A stretch of DNA of 25,418 nt. Source: JBOGEN01 sp050743265. GTDB lineage: Bacteria > Actinomycetota > Actinomycetes > JBOGEN01. Made by a program: the position numbers and the translations under genes. Location: assembly GCA_050743265.1 (NCBI GenBank), contig JBOGEN010000158.1, forward strand, positions 1 through 25,418, in the 5' to 3' direction. The notes under the pieces were generated by a model. That model was not told the origin of the DNA. It did no database searches and was given only the letters and a program-made list of their open reading frames with translations. Of this stretch, positions 1 to 8,455 are shown one piece after another (positions within the stretch are counted from its first letter, which is position 1; each line of letters begins with the position of its first letter).

Positions 1-2
1 GC

Positions 3-473
3 GCGGGGGCGTGGGTCGCCCGGACCGCGGGGCGTGCGGCACGCCCGCTCGGGCGGGTCGCCTCCTGGACGCCGGTCGTCGCCCCCGGGGTCCACGGTGC
101 CGTCACCGTGCTCACGGCCCGGGGCCGCGTGGTCCGCAGGGGGGCCGAGGCGGACGCCGCCCGGTTCCTCGAGGCCGTGGTGCCCGCTGTCGTCGACGCG
201 GTGGTGGCGCGGGTGGACATCGACGCGATCGCGGCCCGGGTCGACGTCGACGCGATCATCGCCCGGGTGGACCTCGTCCGCCTCGCGCAGGAGGTGGTCG
301 AGGACCTCGACCTCCCCGCCATCGTGCGGGAGTCGACGGGGTCGATGGCGTCGGAGTCGGTACGCGGCGTCCGGCTGCAGAGCATCGACGCGGACGAGCG
401 GGTGAACCGGATCGTCGACCGTGTCCTGCTGCGACGCGGACCCCGCCGCACCGTGGCCCCGGACGAGACGTGA
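3..473 (+). CDS. Hypothetical protein with R-V-D repeat segment, 5' end outside window
   Basis: The reading frame is open from the first bases of the window, so the true start is probably upstream; a GTG at 108 is the nearest strong internal candidate but has no convincing ribosome binding site. The visible part is about 156 residues. After an N-terminal segment rich in Ala, Arg, Gly and Val comes an acidic/hydrophobic region in which a motif of the form A-R-V-D-x-D-A-I recurs about every 10 residues (roughly nt 205-280), followed by D-L-D-L-P-A-I-V-R and a C-terminal V-R-G-V-R-L-x-S-I-D-A-D-E-x-V segment. Proteins of this style commonly precede RDD genes in actinobacteria, but no biochemical function is known to me. 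The stop overlaps the GTG start of the RDD gene by 4 bp, so the two are probably translationally coupled. Confidence 0.7.
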   Translation, partial: AGAWVARTAGRAARPLGRVASWTPVVAPGVHGAVTVLTARGRVVRRGAEADAARFLEAVVPAVVDAVVARVDIDAIAARVDVDAIIARVDLVRLAQEVVEDLDLPAIVRESTGSMASESVRGVRLQSIDADERVNRIVDRVLLRRGPRRTVAPDET

Positions 474-1105
474 CCGCCACCGCGGACGGTCGGCGCGCCG
501 ATCAGCCGGACCCCGCCGAGCGCCCCGTGCAGCCGGACGAGGACGTCGGGGCGGCGGACGGCCACGCCCGGTCGTCGGGGTGGTCGTCGGCGCTCTCGTC
601 CGTGCCGCGGGAGGCCCGGCCGTACCAGGGACGCCGTGCCGGGGTGGTCAGCCGCCTGCTCGCCAGCGCGGTGGACGGGCTCGTGGCGGTCGCCATGACG
701 GCGGCGGTCTACGGCCTGTACGTGGGGGTGGAGTTCCTGCGGCACCCGGCGAGGTTCACCCCGCCGCACCTCTCCTCGTCCGCGCTCGCGGTCGTCGCCG
801 GTGCGCTGCTCACCGTGTACCTGGCCCAGTCCTGGGCGACGACGGGCCGCTCGTATGGCGGGCACCTGCTCGGCCTCCGCGTGCTGGACCGGCACGGGCA
901 CCGGCTGGGCGCAGGTTTGGCCCTCGTGCGGGCCCTGTTCTGCGTGCTGCTGCCGATCGGGCTGCTGTGGAGCGTGGTGAGCCGGGCGAACAGGTCCGTG
1001 CAGGACGTGGTGCTCCGGACGTCGGTGGTCTACGACTGGACGGAGCGGTCGGCCCTCCCGCGGCCGCGGACGTCGCCGGACGAGCTGAGGGACGACCTCA
1101 CGTAG
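470..1105 (+). CDS. RDD family integral membrane protein
   Basis: A protein of 211 residues from the GTG at 470, which overlaps the previous stop as GTGA; the frame is open far upstream but that part has no family signal. The first ~50 residues are charged, Asp/Pro-rich and probably cytoplasmic. The RDD domain starts near residue 55: an Arg in S-R-L-L-A-S-A-V-D-G (about 62-70) and the Asp of the same helix fit two of the conserved Arg/Asp positions. Three hydrophobic segments are visible at about 65-90, 98-120 and 145-170, with the typical G-x-x-L-L-G-L-R-V-L-D stretch after the second. RDD proteins are small membrane proteins, some linked to ion or solute exchange, most uncharacterised. The 3' end overlaps the convergent DUF2254 gene by 76 bp. 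Confidence 0.85.
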   Translation: MTATADGRRADQPDPAERPVQPDEDVGAADGHARSSGWSSALSSVPREARPYQGRRAGVVSRLLASAVDGLVAVAMTAAVYGLYVGVEFLRHPARFTPPHLSSSALAVVAGALLTVYLAQSWATTGRSYGGHLLGLRVLDRHGHRLGAGLALVRALFCVLLPIGLLWSVVSRANRSVQDVVLRTSVVYDWTERSALPRPRTSPDELRDDLT

Positions 1106-2448
1106 GACGGGCCGCCGATGCCCTGGCGGTCACGGGTCCGGGCGAAGTCCCGCTCGGCGGGGTCGTCGAAGGAGCGCTCGACTGTCGCGTCGAGCCGGGC
1201 CAGCTCGGCCTCGACGGCGGCGCGGTGCGCGGCGGGGACCTTGTCGCACAGGTCCTCCAGAAGCGCCCGAAGCCGGCGGCAGACCTGCACCGAGGTCTTC
1301 CCGTAGAGGCGGATCTCGGTGACGGCGAGCCGCAGGTACTGCTCCCAGGAGTGCTCGGGGACGAGCACACGCAGCCGTCCCTCGTCGTCGGCGAGCGCGA
1401 GCTGCCCGGGGCGCGGCGAGGCGCCGACCACCCCGATCACCTCCTCCACATGGTCGACGAGCTGGATCGCGGTGGTGGGGTCGTTGACCGCGGGGGAGAG
1501 CGCCCGGATCGCGATGTCGACGAGGATGCGCAGCGCGAAGGCGGGGTCCTGGTCGATCGTGCGCTCGTGACCGAATGCGACGAGCCCGCACAGCCGCGGC
1601 TCGTCCGGCGGCGCCGTCGCGCCGTACGCCTCCATGAGCACAGTGCCCTCCGGGACGAAGTCCCCGACGGGGTGGACGAGCACGAGCACGCAGTCGTACG
1701 CACGGGCTGCCCGGACCAGCCCGGGCTGGTGGATCGCCTGCACGGCACCGGAGCGGCGCGAGCGCACCGTCCACGTGGGCACGCCCTCGGGGGCCGCGAA
1801 CGGCTCCGGGTGTCGGACCTCAGCCCCGACGCCGGCGCCCGACCGGGGGCGAGGAGCGTCCGGCGGCACGTACGGCCGGGCCTGCGGGGGCGCCGCCAGC
1901 ACCGCGCGCCCGGTCGCTGCCACGAGCGCCGCGATCGCCACCGGCCTGAGCCGGTGGGTGAAGCGGTCGAAGTACAGCACGAGCAGGACGAGGCTCAGCA
2001 GGACCGCGCCGCCGGCCACCGTGACCCCGAGGTTGGGGACGTGGCCCTTCTCGGTCCGGCGCAGCAGCACGAACGCCATCGCGAGCGTCGCGGTGAACGT
2101 GGCCAGGACGAACTTTTGCATCCGGTCCCGGTACCAGAGCCGCATGAAGCGGGGGGACAGCGTCTGCGTGGCCGACTGGATGACGAGCACACCGATCGTG
2201 ACGACGAACCCGAGCAGGCCGATCATCGCGCCGACGATCGCCGTGAGGAGGCCGCTCGCGGTGCCGGCCGAGTAGGTCCAGCCGGACGGCAGTGGCAGGG
2301 AGCCTTCGGTCCACAGCGTGAGCTGCGCGAGCAGCCAGCCGGCGAGCCCACCGGCGAGAGGGAGGATCCAGAGGCTGCCCCGCACGTACTGGCGCACCTG
2401 AAAACGGGTGGCCCACGACAGCAGGGGCCGGACACGCACCGCGGCCAC
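1030..2448 (-). CDS. DUF2254 family membrane protein
   Basis: A protein of 472 residues from a GTG whose initiation site reads gaggaggacatctc then GTG. This strong Shine-Dalgarno decides the start over the longer open frame, which runs into the DUF2252 gene. The N-terminal third has four strongly hydrophobic segments: one in the L-W-I-L-P-L-A-G-G-L-A-G-W region, two around T-A-I-V-G-A-M-I-G-L-L-G-F-V-V-T-I and F-V-L-A-T-F-T-A-T-L-A-M, and one in V-A-G-G-A-V-L-L-S-L-V-L. Between them is the family-typical S-A-T-Q-T-L-S-P-R-F motif. The C-terminal half is soluble and contains A-L-S-P-A-V-N-D-P-T-T-A, another hallmark of DUF2254. Function is unknown. It is the last gene of a GH15-DUF2252-DUF2254 run, 22 bp after DUF2252. 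Its last ~25 codons overlap the RDD gene on the other strand. Confidence 0.88.
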   Translation of the reverse strand: MAAVRVRPLLSWATRFQVRQYVRGSLWILPLAGGLAGWLLAQLTLWTEGSLPLPSGWTYSAGTASGLLTAIVGAMIGLLGFVVTIGVLVIQSATQTLSPRFMRLWYRDRMQKFVLATFTATLAMAFVLLRRTEKGHVPNLGVTVAGGAVLLSLVLLVLYFDRFTHRLRPVAIAALVAATGRAVLAAPPQARPYVPPDAPRPRSGAGVGAEVRHPEPFAAPEGVPTWTVRSRRSGAVQAIHQPGLVRAARAYDCVLVLVHPVGDFVPEGTVLMEAYGATAPPDEPRLCGLVAFGHERTIDQDPAFALRILVDIAIRALSPAVNDPTTAIQLVDHVEEVIGVVGASPRPGQLALADDEGRLRVLVPEHSWEQYLRLAVTEIRLYGKTSVQVCRRLRALLEDLCDKVPAAHRAAVEAELARLDATVERSFDDPAERDFARTRDRQGIGGPSYVRSSLSSSGDVRGRGRADRSVQS

Positions 2449-2470
2449 GAGATGTCCTCCTCTGGCCGGC

Positions 2471-3961
2471 CTAGACGCCGGTCTCCGCGGCCACCTGGCC
2501 GGTCCGAACGGCGTCGGCGAGCGCGGAGTGGTCGCGCTCGGTGAGGTCGGCGTACGCCTCGGCGAAGTCGGCGACCGCGCGGTCGAACACGTCCCCCGAG
2601 CCGAGGTACGTCGCGACCGCGATCCGGTCACCCGATCTCGCGTGCGCGCGGGCCAGCGTCCACCCGCAGAGCGCGCCGTACCAGGCCATCCCCTCCGGCG
2701 TCATCGTGTCGATCTTCGCGGCCCACTTCCAGTCCCTGAGCTGCCGGACGTAGAAGTCGTGCTGCAGGCCGTCCACGCCGGTGGTGCGCTGCCAGCCGAG
2801 GAAGATGTCGCTGTTCGCCTGCATGAGCCGCTGCCCGGCGACGACGCGGTGGCCCTCGTTCGCGTACGTCGTGGGCGCCGTGAACCCGGTGAGCACCGAG
2901 GGCAGGGCCTCCTTGCCCTGGAGGAACAACGGGTCCGCTCCGTCCCGCCCGACGAACAGCAGCACCCAGCAGCGGGTCCCGACGCTGCCCACCCCGACGA
3001 CCTTGTGCCCGATGTCGACGAGCCGGAACTGCTCGAGCAGGTTGCGGCGGTCCGAGGTGAGCGAGCGACGGTACCGGCGGATCAGCCCGTGCATCCACTC
3101 TTCGAGCTCGTCCCGCTCCGCCCCGGGCATCAGCTCGGTCAGCGGCACGAGCAGCGGCGGGTCGGAGAGCAGGCGGTGCTCGCCCTCGACGAGCCGGGTC
3201 AGCTTGCGCAGCTCCTGCATGCTGTCGTGCGTACGCGCCTTGGCGAGGGAACCGGTGAGCTTCTTGCGTTCCCGGGTGCCGAGCCGGCCCACGACCGCGG
3301 CCTGCACCTCGTCGGCGTCCAGGCGCGCGTACCAGACGGCGAGGTTGCCCATCGTCGCGAACCCCCGCATGGCCTCGCGGTAGCGGCGCACGGTGTCGAG
3401 AACGATGCGGCGGCTCTCCTTGGACGAGAAGCCGTTCTCCCGCGCCGCCACCACCAGGCTCGCCGCCAACCGCTTCACGTCCCACTCCCACGGCCCGGGC
3501 AGGGTCTCGTCGAAGTCGTTGAGGTCGAACACGAGCCGTCGTTCCGGGGACGCGAACAGCCCGAAGTTGGCCAGGTGGGCATCTCCGCAGAGCTGGACGT
3601 GGACCCCGGTCGCAGGCGTGCCGGCCAGGTCGGTGGCCATGGACAGCGCGGCGCCCCGGTAGTACGCGAACGGCGACGAGACCATGCGTCCGTACCGGAT
3701 CGGCACCAGCTCGGGGACGCGGTTCGCCGCCTGCTGCACGAGCAGGCCGACGGGGTCGCGCCCGTTGGCGGACGGCATCGCCGCGTGGCTCGACCGGGGG
3801 ACGTGAGCCCGGGCCGCTCGCCCGCGTGCGGCCCGCTCCTCAGGAGTCAGGTGGGGCACACGGCGGGCCCGCGGCCTGCGCGCGGACGCCCCCGAGCGGG
3901 GTCGCGCACGCTGCTGGCCCGGCACCGCAGCGGTCGTCGTCGCGGCCCTGGCTCGGTCCAT
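2471..3961 (-). CDS. DUF2252 family protein
   Basis: A protein of 496 residues from an ATG that follows a G-rich stretch (tagagggggacccccacg). The first ~60 residues are basic, Ala/Arg-rich and low-complexity. The family core then shows L-C-G-D-A-H-L-A-N-F-G (about 124-134), D-L-N-D-F-D-E (146-152) and W-E-W-D-V-K-R-L-A-A-S-L (158-169). In DUF2252 these resemble the catalytic-loop and metal-binding Asp motifs of aminoglycoside-phosphotransferase/protein-kinase-like folds, so a phosphotransfer role is sometimes suggested; no substrate is known. It starts 15 bp downstream of the GH15 stop and ends 22 bp before DUF2254, consistent with one transcript. No membrane segment or signal peptide is visible. 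Confidence 0.9.
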   Translation of the reverse strand: MDRARAATTTAAVPGQQRARPRSGASARRPRARRVPHLTPEERAARGRAARAHVPRSSHAAMPSANGRDPVGLLVQQAANRVPELVPIRYGRMVSSPFAYYRGAALSMATDLAGTPATGVHVQLCGDAHLANFGLFASPERRLVFDLNDFDETLPGPWEWDVKRLAASLVVAARENGFSSKESRRIVLDTVRRYREAMRGFATMGNLAVWYARLDADEVQAAVVGRLGTRERKKLTGSLAKARTHDSMQELRKLTRLVEGEHRLLSDPPLLVPLTELMPGAERDELEEWMHGLIRRYRRSLTSDRRNLLEQFRLVDIGHKVVGVGSVGTRCWVLLFVGRDGADPLFLQGKEALPSVLTGFTAPTTYANEGHRVVAGQRLMQANSDIFLGWQRTTGVDGLQHDFYVRQLRDWKWAAKIDTMTPEGMAWYGALCGWTLARAHARSGDRIAVATYLGSGDVFDRAVADFAEAYADLTERDHSALADAVRTGQVAAETGV

Positions 3962-3976
3962 CGTGGGGGTCCCCCT

Positions 3977-5893
3977 CTATCCGAGTCGGCTGAGCGGCAC
4001 GTCCCGCCTCCGGGACATGCCGAGCACCGGGTCGACCCAGCCCGCCCCGTGGTCCAGCTGGAAGTCCAGGTTGATCGCCGCGCTGATGAGGGCGAGGTGG
4101 CTGAAGGCCTGCGGGAAGTTGCCCAGCTGCTCGCCGGTGGGGCCGACCTCCTCGGAGTACAGGCCGAGGTGGTTGGCGTACGTGTGCATCTTCTCGAAGG
4201 TCATCCTCGCGTCCTCGAGCCGCCCGGAGCGCGCCAGCGCGTCGACGTACCAGAACGTGCACATCGAGAACGTGCCCTCCGCGCCGCGTAGGCCGTCCGG
4301 GGAGGCGCCCGGGTTGTAGCGGTAGACGAGGCTGTCCGAGACCAGCTCCTCGTCCATCGCGCGCAGCGTCGACTGCCACTTGGGGTCGCTCGGCGCGATG
4401 AACCCGACCAGCGGCATGTAGAGCAGCGAGGCGTCGAGGACGTCCGTGGTGTAGTGCTGCACGAAGGCCTGCCGCTTCTCGTCCCACCCGCGCTCCATGA
4501 TCTGGCGGTAGATCATGTCCCGCATCGCCGTCCAGTGCACCAGGTCCGCCGGGCGGGCGCGGTTCTGCGAGATGCGGATCGCGCGGTCGAGCGCCACCCA
4601 GGCCATCACCCGTCCGTACGTGAAGTCGTGGCGGCCGCCGCGGGTCTCCCAGATCCCTTCCTCCGACTGGTCCCAGTTGTCGCAGAGCCAGTCGATGAGC
4701 TCGCTGACGTGCCCCCACGCCTCGTCGCTGAGCGGGAGCGCGTGCGTGTCCGCGAGGTAGATGGAGTCCATCGCCTCGCCGTAGATGTCGAGCTGGAGCT
4801 GCGTGGCCGCCCCGTTGCCGACCCGCACCGGACTGGACCCCTTGTAGCCGGCGAAGTGGTCCAGCGTCTGTTCGTCGAGGTCAGGCGACCCGTCGATCCG
4901 GTACATGATCTGCAGCGGTTCCTGCTTCTCGCTGGCGTGGCGGATGCGTTGCACCAGCCAGTTCAGGAACGCCTCGGCCTCTTCGGTGAAGCCGAGGCCG
5001 AGCAGCGCGTACACGGAGAAGGACGCGTCGCGGACCCACGTGTAGCGGTAGTCCCAGTTGCGCTCGCCCCCGACCTGCTCCGGCAGGGCCGCGGTGGGGG
5101 CGGCGACGAGCGCGCCGGTGGGCGCGTACGTCATGAGCTTCAGCGTCATCGCCGACCGCTCGACCATCTCGCGCCACCGGCCCTTGTACTGCGACTGGCC
5201 GATCCACTCTCGCCAGAAGTCCCGCGTCTCCGCGAAGAGCGCGAGGATCTCCTCGCGGGGGATCGGCTGGGCCGGGCCCTCGGGCGCGGACTCGAGGACG
5301 ACTCCGCCGACCTGCCCCGCCGAGAGCCGCGCGGTGATGTACAGCCCCCCGTCGCGGATGTGGATGTCGTGCTCCTTGACCATCGGACCCTCCGGCGGCG
5401 GCACCGGGGAGAAGCGCAGGGTCAGCGAGTCGCTGTGGAACTCCACGCACCGGTTGGCCACGTGCGTGGTGTGCGTGGCCCGTCCGTAGTCGAAGCGCGG
5501 GACGCACTCGCCGACGAACTCCATCTCGCCCCGCACGACCCGGATGAGCCGGACGAGCCGGTGACGGTCCGTGGCCCGTGCCCCGGTGACCGGCATGAAG
5601 TCGGTGACCTCGCCGACGCCCACCGTGGTCATGAACCGGGTCACGAGGATCGGCGTGCCGGGAAGGTACAGCTGACGGGTCACGTAGCCGTTGTGCTTCG
5701 GCCTGATGCTGAAGTGCCCGCCGCGCTCCGGGTCGAGCAGGCCGGCAAAGACGGTCGGGGAGTCGAACCGGGGCAGGCACATCCAGTCGACCGTGGCCTC
5801 GGTGGACACCAGGGCGGCGGTCTGCAGGTCGCCGATGAGCCCGTGGTTCTCGATGGGTGGGTACGCCGTCGTCGCTGTCGTCGTCGGTGTCAC
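3977..5893 (-). CDS. GH15 family glycoside hydrolase (glucoamylase/trehalase-like)
   Basis: A protein of 638 residues from a GTG preceded by ggaggg seven bases upstream; the frame is open further but without family signal. The N-terminal part (about 12-255) is the beta-sandwich domain with I-E-N-H-G-L-I-G-D-L-Q-T-A and V-D-W-M-C-L-P-R-F-D-S-P. The alpha/alpha-barrel follows with N-W-D-Y-R-Y-T-W-V-R-D-A (279-290). The likely catalytic acids are E416 in W-E-T-R-G-G and E581/E582 in Y-S-E-E-V, followed by G-N-F-P-Q-A-F-S-H. These motifs match the actinobacterial GH15 group that includes mycobacterial trehalases, as well as glucoamylases. No signal peptide is seen, so it probably acts in the cytoplasm on trehalose or short alpha-glucans. 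Substrate choice cannot be settled from sequence. It is 76 bp downstream of ndh and 15 bp upstream of DUF2252. Confidence 0.9.
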   Translation of the reverse strand: MTPTTTATTAYPPIENHGLIGDLQTAALVSTEATVDWMCLPRFDSPTVFAGLLDPERGGHFSIRPKHNGYVTRQLYLPGTPILVTRFMTTVGVGEVTDFMPVTGARATDRHRLVRLIRVVRGEMEFVGECVPRFDYGRATHTTHVANRCVEFHSDSLTLRFSPVPPPEGPMVKEHDIHIRDGGLYITARLSAGQVGGVVLESAPEGPAQPIPREEILALFAETRDFWREWIGQSQYKGRWREMVERSAMTLKLMTYAPTGALVAAPTAALPEQVGGERNWDYRYTWVRDASFSVYALLGLGFTEEAEAFLNWLVQRIRHASEKQEPLQIMYRIDGSPDLDEQTLDHFAGYKGSSPVRVGNGAATQLQLDIYGEAMDSIYLADTHALPLSDEAWGHVSELIDWLCDNWDQSEEGIWETRGGRHDFTYGRVMAWVALDRAIRISQNRARPADLVHWTAMRDMIYRQIMERGWDEKRQAFVQHYTTDVLDASLLYMPLVGFIAPSDPKWQSTLRAMDEELVSDSLVYRYNPGASPDGLRGAEGTFSMCTFWYVDALARSGRLEDARMTFEKMHTYANHLGLYSEEVGPTGEQLGNFPQAFSHLALISAAINLDFQLDHGAGWVDPVLGMSRRRDVPLSRLG

Positions 5894-5969
5894 CGCAGGT
5901 CCCTCCGCCGGGCCCGGCCCCGTCCGTGGCTGTCCTGGTCCACCGTCGTCGTGGCCGACACGCCGGGCA

Positions 5970-7361
5970 TCACCCGCCAGGGATGACGGGTGCGCTGGAC
6001 CCTGCCGCCCCGCGGGCACCCTGCTGCTCGGGCACGGAGGGGTCAGGGGTGTCGGCGTCCGAGATGTCCTCGTCGCGCCAGTCGATCCGGGCGGCGTCAG
6101 GTTGGTCGAGCAGGCCGGGGGCCCTGTTCTGGCTGAAGTAGTCCCAGCCCCAGGAGACGAAGGCGTCGATCCGCGTGCGGACGCCGCTCATCAGCCAGGC
6201 GTGGACGCCGAGCCAGGACGCGAAGGCGATCGGCCCGTGCAGCTCGTGCCGCCGCGCACCCACCTCGGCCACGGCCGAGCCCCGGCTGATCATCGCCATG
6301 ATGCCCTTGTCGTGGTACCGGAACGGGGTACGCGGCCTCCCCGCCAGGTCCGCTCGGATGCTGGCGGCCGTCCACTGGCCGCTCTGCAGGGCCACCGAGC
6401 CCAGCTGCGGCAAGTCCGTCCCGTCCTGGTCGGCGATGTTCGCCAGGTCGCCGAGGACGAACAGCCGGGGGTGACCCTCGACGCTGAGGTCGGGGAGGAC
6501 GTCCACCCGGCCCCCGCGGCCCAGGCCGAGCCCGCTTGCCCGGGCCAGCGAGGCCGCCTTCTCCCCGCCGGCCCAGATCGTGCAGCGGGTCGGGATCTCC
6601 GTCCCGTCACCGAGGACGACGTGGCCCGGCGCCACCTCCCGGACGGACTGCCCGAGCCGGAGCAGCACGCCGTTGCGGGCCAGCACTTTCGCCGCGTACT
6701 CGTGCGCCGGTGCCGAGAACGCCGGGAGCACCGAGTGCCCGAGGTCGACCAGGTAGATCCGGGTGGCCTGGACGGGCAGGTCGGGGTACTGCCGGGGGAG
6801 CACCTGGTGGACGAGGTCGGCGAGCGCGCCCGCCGTCTCCACCCCCGTGGGCCCGGCCCCGACGACGACGAAGTCGAGGGCACCCTTGTCCAGCAGAGCG
6901 GGGTCGCGGTCGACCTCGTCGTACAGCTCGAACACGCGCGACCGCAGCCGTTCCGCGTCCTGCAGCGAGTACAACGGGAAGGCGTGCTCGGCCGCCCCCG
7001 GTGTACGGAAGAACGCGGGCTGCGCCCCACCGGCGAGGACGAGGTAGTCCCCGGCGTACGTCTGGCCGTCGGCGGTGGTCACGCTCAGCCCTGCCGGGTC
7101 GACGGAGGTCACGTCCCCCTGGACGACCCGGACGTTCTCGACGCCGCGGAACAGCGTCCGCAGCGGCGCCCCCACGTCGCTGGGGGCGAGCATGGCCGTC
7201 GCCACCTGGTAGAGGAGCGGCTGGAACTGGTGGTAGTTGTTCCGGTCCAGGAGCACCACGTGGACGCCGTCCTTCGCCAGGGCCTTCGCGCAGCCGATGC
7301 CGGCGAACCCGGCTCCGACGATCACGGCGGTCGTGGACTGGTCCATCCGCTCGTGGGTCAT
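5970..7361 (-). CDS. ndh: Type II NADH:quinone oxidoreductase (NDH-2)
   Basis: A protein of 463 residues that transfers electrons from NADH through FAD to menaquinone at the membrane face without pumping protons. The FAD-binding motif G-A-G-F-A-G is at 16-21, the NAD-binding motif G-A-G-P-T-G-V-E at 168-175, the second FAD motif F-V-L-G-D-L-A at 301-307 and a quinone-site-like S-V-A-L-Q-S-G-Q-W at about 322-330. An amphipathic or hydrophobic C-terminal stretch (about 377-392) fits membrane anchoring. The last ~30 residues are a Pro/Ala/Gly/Asp-rich tail. The ATG overlaps the cydB stop as ATGA, with aaggac upstream, implying translational coupling to the terminal oxidase. Membership in the broader NAD(P)/FAD oxidoreductase family is certain; the NDH-2 assignment rests on motif set, length and cyd context. 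Confidence 0.9.
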   Translation of the reverse strand: MTHERMDQSTTAVIVGAGFAGIGCAKALAKDGVHVVLLDRNNYHQFQPLLYQVATAMLAPSDVGAPLRTLFRGVENVRVVQGDVTSVDPAGLSVTTADGQTYAGDYLVLAGGAQPAFFRTPGAAEHAFPLYSLQDAERLRSRVFELYDEVDRDPALLDKGALDFVVVGAGPTGVETAGALADLVHQVLPRQYPDLPVQATRIYLVDLGHSVLPAFSAPAHEYAAKVLARNGVLLRLGQSVREVAPGHVVLGDGTEIPTRCTIWAGGEKAASLARASGLGLGRGGRVDVLPDLSVEGHPRLFVLGDLANIADQDGTDLPQLGSVALQSGQWTAASIRADLAGRPRTPFRYHDKGIMAMISRGSAVAEVGARRHELHGPIAFASWLGVHAWLMSGVRTRIDAFVSWGWDYFSQNRAPGLLDQPDAARIDWRDEDISDADTPDPSVPEQQGARGAAGSSAPVIPGG

Positions 7362-8455
7362 GGCGTGTCCTTCGATGGCCGGTCGTCTGTGGCAGGGGAG
7401 TCGGAGGCAGGGGTGTCGGCGGTGCGGTCCGACGCCTTACGGGGCCGCGGCGGGCCTGCGGCCGGCCGGCGCTCGCGCCCGAGCCGCCGCCGGAAGACGT
7501 GGTAGCTCCACGCCTGGTACGCGAGCACGAGCGGGAGGAACACGACCGCCACCACGGTCATCACGGTCAGGGCGTACGAGGAGGCGGCCGTGCCCTCGAC
7601 GGTGAGGTCGTTCGCGGCGCCCAGCGACGACACCATCACCCGCGGGTACAGCTCGGTGAACACGGTGAGCACGACCGCGGCGACCGTGATCGCGCTCGCG
7701 GTGAAGGCCCGCCCGTCCCTTCCGGCGTGGAGGAGCCGCCAGGCCGCGAGAACGCCGAGCACCGCGACGGCTTCGGCAAGGACGGACAGCACGCCCGCGT
7801 CCTCGGCGGCGAAGGTCCAGCCGGTGAAGGCGAGCACCGCGAGCACGGTGAGCGGGGCGATCCGCCGGCCCGCCATAACGGCACGCTCCCGGACGTCGCC
7901 CGAGGTCCGCAACGCGAGGAACGTGCTGCCGTGCAGCAGGCACAGCAGCACCAGGGTGGCCCCGGTCAGCAGGGCGTACGCCCCGAGCAGGTCGCCCAGG
8001 TCTCCGGCGTACTCCCCGTCGCCGTCGATCGGCACGCCGTGCAGCAGGTTGCCCAGGGCGATGCCCAGCAGCAGCGGCGCGAGCAGGGAAGCCGTGGTCG
8101 TGGCGACCTGCCAGCGGTGGCGCCAGCGCGGGTCGTCCCGCCGGCCGGAGAACTCGAACGCCACCCCTCGCACGATCAGGGCGACGAGAAGCACGAGAAG
8201 AGCGGGGTAGAAGCCGGAGAACATCGTCGCGTACCAGTCGGGGAAGGCCGCGAACATCGCCGCGGCGGCGACGACGAGCCAGACCTCGTTCGCGTCCCAC
8301 ACCGAGCCGACCGTGCCGAGCGCCACCCGGCGGCCCTCGTCGTCGCGGCCGACCACGCCGTGCAGCATGCCGACGCCGAAGTCGAACCCCTCCAGGACGA
8401 GGAAGCCCGTCCACAGCACGGCGACGAGCAGAAACCACAGCTCGGGGAGGCTCAT
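7358..8455 (-). CDS. cydB: Cytochrome bd ubiquinol/menaquinol oxidase subunit II
   Basis: A protein of 365 residues. CydB pairs with CydA to form the cytochrome bd oxidase that reduces O2 with quinol electrons. The N-terminus L-P-E-L-W-F-L-L-V-A-V-L-W-T-G-F-L-V-L-E-G-F-D-F-G-V-G (as separate blocks across about 3-29) is the CydB signature, followed by W-D-A-N-E-V-W-L (about 52-59). Eight or nine hydrophobic segments can be seen. The last ~40 residues are hydrophilic and Pro/Asp/Ser-rich, an extension beyond the usual core. It starts inside the cydA stop (4-bp overlap) and its own stop overlaps the ndh ATG. No cydDC transporter genes follow within this window, although haem assembly of bd oxidases usually needs them. 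Confidence 0.96.
   Translation of the reverse strand: MSLPELWFLLVAVLWTGFLVLEGFDFGVGMLHGVVGRDDEGRRVALGTVGSVWDANEVWLVVAAAAMFAAFPDWYATMFSGFYPALLVLLVALIVRGVAFEFSGRRDDPRWRHRWQVATTTASLLAPLLLGIALGNLLHGVPIDGDGEYAGDLGDLLGAYALLTGATLVLLCLLHGSTFLALRTSGDVRERAVMAGRRIAPLTVLAVLAFTGWTFAAEDAGVLSVLAEAVAVLGVLAAWRLLHAGRDGRAFTASAITVAAVVLTVFTELYPRVMVSSLGAANDLTVEGTAASSYALTVMTVVAVVFLPLVLAYQAWSYHVFRRRLGRERRPAAGPPRPRKASDRTADTPASDSPATDDRPSKDTP

Noticed and set aside
205..280. Repeat of about 30 bp in the first gene as a DNA repeat element
   Set aside because: It is in frame and corresponds to a repeated A-R-V-D-x-D-A-I protein motif, so coding constraint explains it.
421..2544. Long + strand open frames opposite or out of frame with the RDD and DUF2254 genes (for example 421-2544 and 2408-4291)
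   Set aside because: They are antisense or shifted shadows of strong family matches, rich in Arg, Gly, Pro and Ala, with no domain signal.
5907..5918. 12-bp palindrome GCCGGGCCCGGC between ndh and the GH15 gene
   Set aside because: It is made only of G and C, has no promoter-like sequence beside it, and is expected by chance at this base composition.
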